A stretch of DNA of 64,000 nucleotides from positions 25,360,154-25,424,153 of the forward strand of contig CM068552.1 of the NCBI GenBank assembly GCA_035048495.1. The letters are read 5' to 3'. The notes beneath the pieces were generated by a model. That model saw nothing but the letters and a program-made list of their open reading frames with translations. It did not search any database and was not told the origin of the DNA. Position numbers and translations under genes: made by a program. Below, one piece after another: positions 56,602 through 64,000 of the stretch; the stretch's first letter is position 1, and every line of letters begins with the position of its first letter. Source of the stretch: Euptelea pleiosperma. Taxonomy: Eukaryota; Streptophyta; Magnoliopsida; Ranunculales; Eupteleaceae.

Positions 56602-58844
56602 TTTTTGGAATGTAATTATTTTTAAAAATTGTACTGTTGATGAGTCATTTTACTGGACCTGATAGAACAAACACAAATTCGATTCAATTGATAAATAACA
56701 AAGAAAAATTCAACTCAAATATATGTTCAAAAAATATTAAATGCCATAACATAACATGGATCCAAGAAAGGAATTCTCCATAAATCTAAGGTTGACAATC
56801 TTGGGTCTAGATTTTCAAGTGTTACACTCCATTTATAAGCTCTACAATGTTGATGATTGTCATTTTAATGCATCAAGTGAAGTGGAGTAACTTAATGAGA
56901 TGATTTTTGCTAAGCAATTATCCATAACGTTTTAGTTCGTAATGGGTTCCAATATAAGTTAAGACTTTTCAGTTCTTCAAAGCGGTGAAATAAAAAGATG
57001 TTCAGATACCAAATGTTATAAGAAAAATGTTGGCCACAGACCTTTGTCGAAAATGTTATAAGAAAAACATGTCACCTTATAAAAGTATATTGCAACCCGT
57101 TGTTGTATTGAAAACCGACATCTTGGCCTTCCAGCTTCAAACACACTGCATAAGAACATCTATATAACAAAACAGGGAAGTCTCATCTCTTATCTTATGC
57201 TATCCGGTTTCAACAAAGAGTGGCTGAGATCTTATCCTCCAAATAGATGGTGGATCTCAGCCACTCACACCCAATTTTGGCAAATGCTTTGTTAGATAGT
57301 GCCGTGGGCATGGGCCACCCACTAGTTTGATACATAAGACAATTCTTCCATCTTCTAAATTTAAAAATTAGAATAACAAGGATGAAATGGCCAATATTGA
57401 GAACCACGAAGAACTTTTTTGTGTATCATTGTAAGGCATGTCAATAGAATGGGACAATGTATATATACATATACACAAGGACATAAATGTATCTATAACA
57501 TATCAAAACTTGGGATGCCTTCATGGTGAGTATAAGTGATGTTGCCTCTCCTAAACTTGAAGGGAAAAAAATGATCCATGAAATGTAGATTAGAATCACT
57601 AAAGAGGAGAATAATTAAATATAACATTGGAAGAACAACACAAAGACCCACGGAGGAACAAGTGTTTTAGAACTTTTTTCTTCTATAAGCAGTTCAGCCC
57701 ATTGAAGTTGTACCGAAGAAAGTGAGTTCAGATTTTTGGGTTTGCAGTCAACATAAAGACTTACTGTTTATCCCTTTATTAACAGCTCACATATCCTATT
57801 AGTAATGCAAATGTTGGATTAGTATAATCAAGCTGAGTGTTGGTGTGCAGGGCCATCAAGGGGTGGACCGCCACACTAGAAAATTTTCAGTCAGGGTAAA
57901 TTTTTAGTCATCGTGGACATCTTCTTGGCCATCATAATAAAAATTGAAGATTAACTAGATATCCAAATTTATGAAGTATTATAAAAGCTGAAATCTTGGC
58001 CAAGTCGATTAAGTTCATTGAGAAACAACACAAATATTCTCATGAAACTTAGGTATTTGGCCAACTCATAAGAACTTTGTCAAGTTATGCAAAGTCCCAT
58101 ATGTATTGCCTGAACCGTACATAAATCGGCCAAAACATATGCAGAATTCGCTCGGCCGAAACATATGCAAAATTGGCCTTGGCAAGACCAAATCATATTT
58201 TATACTAAGCCTTACATAAGAGAAAGTTTGTACATTTCATTACATCAATTTCTGCTAAATGTCTAGCAACGTTTGCAAAGTAGAGCTTCCTAATGCACTT
58301 GCTTTTGGAAGCTTCTAATGGAAAGCTTAAGAATGCAGTAAAGAACATAAAAAATAATCCATGAACACACCCCTTTCTTTCAGAGACTTACTGGAAAAGA
58401 ACAAATTTCACATAGCATAAGACATCATCCCAGAGAAGAGAGGATTTTAACCTTTTTGACATAAGTAGGTATGAATCTGCTCCAACTAACTTATTAGAAG
58501 TTTCCTATCCTAGGACAGTCCATGCTTATGTAAGACACACCTCTCACTTCACATTAAGACACACATCTCATTTTTTTTGGCATTCAAAGGCATTTGAAAG
58601 TGAAAAAGAAGCAAAGTGGTCACCTTCAAAAGGGCATTCACTTTACTGTGAATCAAGCCATTAAAAACACATAACATTATTAAAACTAGAAGTAAGAATT
58701 AGATTAAAGCAGATGGTGCAATATGTCACGTACTTCCATCGTTGTCTCATCTGTTATAGGTGTCTTGTTCCTATCTATTAGAATTGTCGTCAACGAAATC
58801 ACACAAAATTGGCTAACAATAAGCATGCAGAACAATGTAAGATG
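56602..58844. other. AT-rich intergenic sequence
   Basis: I recognise no gene or repeat. A local inverted repeat GTGGCTGAGATCTTATCCTC with its partner GGTGGATCTCAGCCAC lies at 57219-57266. Confidence 0.4.
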
Positions 58845-59912
58845 AACTATCTATGATAAGGTGTATGATGAATCCTACCAGTTTTAATTAGAGCTAGGTT
58901 TTTCTAGTTTAGGTTGATTTTGGCCATCCACGCAAGTCGAAAATATTTTATGAAATCAAATATGTACAACTTGAATCAACTAACACCAGCGATCGCTTTT
59001 TAAAGCAAGGCTAGAAATCTTACCTACCCGTGGGCTACGTCACGAGGTCTCCTCCATGAAGTAGGAAGGGGTATCCAAATGGGCTTAGGCCGACTCCTTC
59101 TACGCAAGCTTTCGCTCCCTACTCAACTTTAAATCGCAATTTTGCAAATAAGTTAGGTCACAAGTGGGTCTAGGGTTTGGAAATTGTTAGGTAGGTAACT
59201 AACTGCCTTTTAGGGTTTCACAAAATACTTGATTAATTTAGGCAGGATTTGATTAAAGTCTAATTTAGGCTTTAATTAAAAATTAAAAATTCTTGAAAAT
59301 TGGAAATTGTTATTTTAGAATTTCCTGAATTTGAAAACCTTCTAAATTCAAATTTTGAATTCCGGTCAAATGGAGACCCCCCAAAATGGGAATTCTGTTA
59401 AAAGTGGTCTCTTTCCAATTTTAGAGAATTTATTTATTTAATACCACACGGACACATGAGAATTTTTATTGCTTTAATTTTGGTAAAATATATCATCTCT
59501 TCCTAGATTTAGTAAATATTGTAGATATAAAAAAATAAAAACTAAAACCTTTTGAAAATTCATGCAGAATGAATCTGGACGTCCTTGTGGACTAGATTCA
59601 TACTGAATCTGGATAGCTTTCTCAACAAGGGGGAACAAAATACAACACATGGGAGACTTCTTAAAGTCTCAATTTTGTTTTGGATGCACTCAATCAAGGG
59701 TTGCTAGAAACCCTTGAACACACATCTAAATAATTAATAAATTGTATCTAATGTATTACAATGTGCACTCGGCCATCCGAGGCTTCAAATAATTTTAAAA
59801 GAATGCTAAAAAACCTAAAAAAAATGGAAAATAGAAAGTTTCCAAGAGATTGGATCTTTTCGTGGGAGGAGCTTTTCATTGTTCTTTTGTTCCTTCTTGC
59901 AGTCCCGTCAAC
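58845..59912 (-). other. Athila 5' leader, outermost right element
   Basis: Colinear with 39900-41196 and 44900-46073: the phrase AATCCTACCAGTTTTAATT-GAGCT, then CCCGTGGGCTACGTCACGAGG (59025-59045), then the AGCGAAAGCTT hairpin core (59105-59116), up to the PBS. It belongs to a minus-strand element whose gag-pol is gone. Confidence 0.75.
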
Positions 59913-59930
59913 TGAGCGGCAATGACGCCA
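59913..59930 (-). other. primer-binding site, tRNA-Asp-like
   Basis: The minus strand reads TGGCGTCATTGCCGCTC, two bases after the LTR end TTTCA. It is the third independent copy of this PBS type in the window. Confidence 0.7.
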
Positions 59931-59932
59931 TT

Positions 59933-60168
59933 TGAAAGTAAGTTTTTCTGGTCGTTGGTTCAGAAACCTTAAAATCAATAATATTTTTTGATCATTTTCT
60001 TTAATTCTGAAAACTTGACAGTAAACGGTAGGTGGGATATCGTATCCACACTCAGGTTAGGGTAGCAATATTTTGAAACAAATTAAACTATGAAAATGGT
60101 ATGATATAGAGAGGTGAGAAAAATGAGTCGAAACCCGCCTTCACCGAGTTGTTGATCTCTTGGCTTAC
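59933..60168 (-). repeat. Athila 5' LTR fragment, interrupted at 60168
   Basis: Starts TGAAAGTAAGTTTTT and carries the diverged family signature GGTGGGATATCGTATCCACACTC near 60030. It is cut by the plus-strand element beginning at 60169; the rest must lie beyond the window. Confidence 0.75.
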
Positions 60169-63100
60169 TGATATTCTCTCAAAAGTGCTTATTTTAAATA
60201 ATTATCCTTTTAGTGTTATCGCACTCTCCTACGTAAAACTTCTATTTTTATCAACCTTTCTACGTAAGAGTTTCCTCCATTGTATAGAACAGACTTTTCT
60301 GGACAAAATAGGCTATTTGCATAAATTAAACACATTTCGAGAAGTCAAGATATAAAGCCATTTTGATTAAATCTCGTTACATGCTTTTTCTTTTGCAGAG
60401 ACACCAATAGGACCATTCCGATGGAATGCGGGCCCACAATCGACCTCCAAAACCAATGATCAAAGCTTAGAGTGCTAGTGAACTTAGGATAAGAAGATAG
60501 AAGCTGAAAATAGGCTAAGCTAGAGGATCGCAAAACCGAACTGAGAACCAAGAGAGCTGCAGAGCTAAACCAAGAACCAAGAAGCCGACTGATCCGTTAA
60601 CCAAGATAAAGATGACTGCAAGGGTGGGTCAACATGCAAATAGTCAAGTTGGTGTTGCACATGAGTTCTAGGGATCCAATCAGGAAATTTCCTAAGATTT
60701 AGGAAACATTGGTGGAGTCAGTGGACCATGGGCCAAATGCCAACCAAGTCAACGGATAGCCAAACCATGAAGAAGCAAACATGGTCTACGACATTGACTC
60801 AAGATCATGGGTCATGATTTCTAAAAAGCCCCACAATGATTTCCACATAGCTGAGTGTTCGTCCAAATGAGGAACACAGTACTAACAAAGAAGTGGACCG
60901 CTTGATCAAGAAATCAACTGTCCGATTACAAAAAAGAAGGGATGGTCTCGATGGAAAAAAGAAAACTAGTCAGTTAATGATGTGGTAAGTGCAAGGAAGG
61001 ACATAATGGCATCCAAATGCTATGGAAGATTAAAGAAGTGAAAGATGTTGACTTTCCAAGATGAGGGTGGCTGTTTTCAAGCATATGGATGGTCCATGAA
61101 GAATCTTTGATGTGGGACATCACATTCTAGTCCAAGAATGAAAGAAATGGGATAATCTAAAAAGGATATGGACTGTATTTTCATTGTAAAAGAAGGGAAG
61201 GTTTCACAAGAGAGGGCAAAGTGGTTTTGGCAAGGGCATAAATGGTATTGAGAGAATTATTGGAGGTAGTCACTAAAAAGAGGAAATCTCTCCCTTATGT
61301 GCTCACCATCTCCCCTCCTTCCCACTGTCTCTCTCTCCTCTCCCTTATATAACCTCTCTAATAAACCTAGGAGAAGGGATCTCTCTCACGTCCCCAACTC
61401 TCATCCAATCTCTCACTTTCTATTCTCTCTCAACCCTCTCTCCGTTCTAACTCACAAATCAACGGCTCCATTAGAGCGCCACCCTCTCACCTGCAACACC
61501 GTTAGGTGTCCACAACCAGAACTATACAGATGGACATCACAGCCCTGCTCTCTTCTCATCCTTGCTGGTCATCACTGCCATCATCACCTCTAACCACCGA
61601 CCAACACTTCTCACAATAGTGAGGTCCGCATCCAACTCCAGACCCCCCTCCTTAATGTGCACGGCACCCTTCGGACCAGCAACCTGCTCCACATGAGTGC
61701 CACCTCTTGCGCCTCTTGCTGTCCTCCACGAGTGTACCAGATCTGAAACTCCCCAACCATGCATCTGCGACCATCTCCAGCAACATCTCCAACACGTCTC
61801 CTTGCTGGCTGTTCATCAAGCTGTAACTCCGGGCTGTACTTCGGTTCAACCATTAACTCCTCCAAGTTCAGGGTGCACAACCAACTCGTGGAGGTAAGCT
61901 TCTTCCCTCACATTTTTCTTGTTCACCTCTCTCCCTCCACCGGATAGCAACCACCTTTCTTGCTGCCCTCTTGCAATCTCAACTCGATGCTGCTACACAT
62001 CATCACCACCCACTACACCTTGCTGCTGCTCCTTATCACATTCAAAGGCAACACCTTCAACCAACGGTGCTGCCTCCTCTCTTCACACCACCAACTTCCA
62101 AAGCAGCCACCGAAGGCTGAAAAACCCACCACATTGCCGTAGTCTAATTCATCATCGAACCACCATATGGCCAAGCTCGAATGCAGCAACTTCTCCATTG
62201 GCCGATCCCGCCCAAGATAAGTGCATGTAGTTTTCTCTCATCTCTTAAGTTTCTCTCTCTACTTTCCATCTCTTGTATTCTATCTCTTCTCTCTCTAGAT
62301 CTCCTTTAGTTTCTCTCTTTCTCTCTCTAAACTCCATCACCTATTTCTCTCTCTAAGTCTTACCACTTTCTCTAATTTTGTTTTCTAGATTAATTCGTTC
62401 GTTTACTTGGTGTAATAACTTTTGATAATTGAATAAAATAGTTTGATTATTATGTTTTGCTGCTTTCGATCTCATTTCAATGCATTTTAGTTTGTGATAA
62501 TCTTAAAATTGGACAATCTTGGAAAAGGAAATAACCCAAATTTAGCAAAATTTCGATTTTGGAAAATTTTTAATTTAATTAAACGAGATTTCAAAATCTA
62601 ATTTTTTTAGAAGATTTCTAAAATAGGAATAATTCGAACTTAGTAATTACCGAATCTTAATTTGGGAATTTTTAAATTTGAATTAAAACCCTAAATTAGA
62701 AATTAATTATATAACCCGCCTTAATCTATTGCATGTTGTTTGAAACCCTAAAGGTGGGTAACCTTCCAATTAAATCCAAGAACTTAGACCGTGCGATCTA
62801 ACTTTTCTGCAGCGTACAATCAAAGTGTGGCTAGGGAGCGAAAGCTTAAAGAGGAGGAGTAGGGGCCAAGCCCATTTGGACACCCCACCCTATCGCACGG
62901 AAAAGACCCCGTAGCGTGGCTCACGGGAATGTGAGAACCTTACCTCGCCTTGAGAGCGATATTGTGTAAGTTGGTAAAAAATTCTGTGCTACTTGTTAGT
63001 TTAATTCTGTAAAATTATTCAACTTGCGTGGATGGCCGTCGATGAGTGATTATTTTCTGAGTGCAAACAAGTGAGAATTGAGGTGGAGGCATAAAAACTT

Positions 63101-64000
63101 AGAGGTGACTTGGAAATCTTTACTGCTAAATGATGATGATACTAAGTACACACACACGCTGAGTCTGACTTTTCTGGGTCCTGATTATCAGTTGGTAGTC
63201 TTGCGAGAACATACCAACTCTTTGCTAGCTTGTAACTATTTTTTTTGATAAATTAACAAACATAGTTTTTCCTGAGCTAATATGAAAAAGTTTGCAGCAC
63301 GTGCAAAGCCCTTTTAAGCTCATTTATCTTGCACTAATTGCCAAGGATTGACAATATGCTGGTTGGGGTTTGTGATATTCGCTCAAAAGTGCTTATTTTA
63401 AGCAATTATCCTTTTAGCGTTATCGCACTCTCCTATGTAAAACAGCCCTATTTGTCTACTTTTCTACGTAAGAGTTTCTTCTATTGCGTAGAATACACTT
63501 TTCTTGACGAAATGGTATATTTGCATGTATTAAAAATATTTCTAGAAGTCTATATATAAAGTTGTTCTGATTTAGTCTCATTACGCGCTTTTCAATTTCT
63601 CAAGAACCCCGATCGGATGATTCTGGAGACTTGTGGTTCAGTGACAAAATCCTATATCAACTCTATAATCAATCAAAAGGTGATCAACCCGGCCGGTGAA
63701 CTGGGCTGGTGAACCAAGGTGGGATGCCAGTAAGAATGAATCTGGACAAAGATAAAAGTGAACCTAGACTTTACAATTGCTGGACTGAGGTGTAACTTGA
63801 GACACTCGAAAACCCTGATCAAACAATTCTCGAATCTAGGACCACAGAGATGAGCAGCGTGGATCAAGATATGGGCCATTACATTGGACCACATTGATGG
63901 GCCAGTGACCAAGTTGGTGAGCCATAGGTGTAGATGTTGATCTTTAAAGAAGGTGGACCACGAGATTCGGCCAGTGAACCACAACATGAGGTGATCAAGC
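60169..64000 (+). mobile_element. coding-free plus-strand Athila derivative, truncated by window end
   Basis: The 5' LTR starts TGATATTCTCTC at 60169 and runs to about 62505. About 62506-63062 is leader sequence (AGCGAAAGCTT hairpin core at 62836-62847). About 63100-63372 is the 3' internal region (CA repeat near 63151, ending in a G-rich PPT-like tract GGTTGGGGTTTG). The 3' LTR starts TGATATTCGCTC at 63373. Gag and pol are wholly absent. The LTR's CTACTTTCA end and the PBS are also deleted, so this copy could not prime reverse transcription. The candidate target duplication CTTAC (60164-60168) cannot be checked on the right. Confidence 0.8.
63373..64000 (+). repeat. 3' LTR of the plus-strand Athila derivative (partial)
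   Basis: The first 220 bp match the start of the other Athila LTRs closely (AAAAGTGCTTATTTTAAGCA, then TCTCCTATGTAAAAC). After about 63600 the sequence diverges. I do not find the tRNA-like unit here. Confidence 0.78.

Noticed and set aside
57210..57407. 65-codon minus-strand frame
   Set aside because: Short, overlaps a local inverted repeat, no recognisable domain, AT-rich surroundings.

Overview
The window is plant (angiosperm) nuclear DNA made almost entirely of LTR retrotransposons inserted into one another. I see no convincing host protein-coding gene, rRNA gene or intact tRNA gene. The dominant family is a Ty3/gypsy element of the Athila type. The evidence is its gag, protease, RT, RNase H and integrase sequence types, a primer-binding site resembling the tRNA-Asp type (TGGCGCC-TTG-CG), and 1.5-2.8 kb LTRs that begin TGATATTC and end CTACTTTCA. 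Dense same-family nesting suggests gene-poor, probably pericentromeric heterochromatin. The species cannot be named from the sequence.

Layout. 1-4359: end of a plus-strand Athila LTR, split by a younger solo LTR (314-3039, target duplication TCGGC). 4812-15117: a minus-strand Ty1/copia-type element with target duplication CAGGC. It has lost pol but keeps a gag fragment and an intact 451-codon extra ORF, and its 5' LTR is split by a chromovirus-like solo LTR (11508-14974, duplication CTGTC). 15450-48643: a large minus-strand Athila element (duplication GTTGG). Its body holds a further LTR (20666-22173) and a second, nearly complete Athila element (24848-42793, duplication CTTCT). That inner element is itself broken by two solo LTRs of the same family (30818-33412, duplication GTGAC; 36144-38984, duplication ATGAG). 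48644-53350: flank with a microsatellite, a 0.6 kb foldback element, an Athila scrap and a CACTA-like patch. 53357-56596: a second chromovirus-like solo LTR (duplication GCCAC/GCCGC). 58845-64000: an Athila leader and LTR interrupted by a plus-strand, coding-free Athila derivative that runs off the right edge.

How the parts relate. The gag-pol of 24848-42793 is the only near-complete coding set. It carries in-frame stops, a frameshift in gag and an altered protease active site, so it is dead. The surrounding Athila copies are non-autonomous: they keep LTRs, PBS, leader and 3' region but replace gag-pol with a protease-derived repeat ORF or with nothing.

The most unusual structures are: (i) a tRNA-like A-box/B-box unit about 460 bp from the 5' end of eight Athila LTRs, always with 44-nt spacing; (ii) helically phased arrays of the palindrome CCAATCGATTGG, placed upstream of a TATA box both in the copia LTRs and just upstream of the element's only intact ORF; and (iii) a conserved Athila leader with a GAAA-tetraloop hairpin next to a consensus splice donor.
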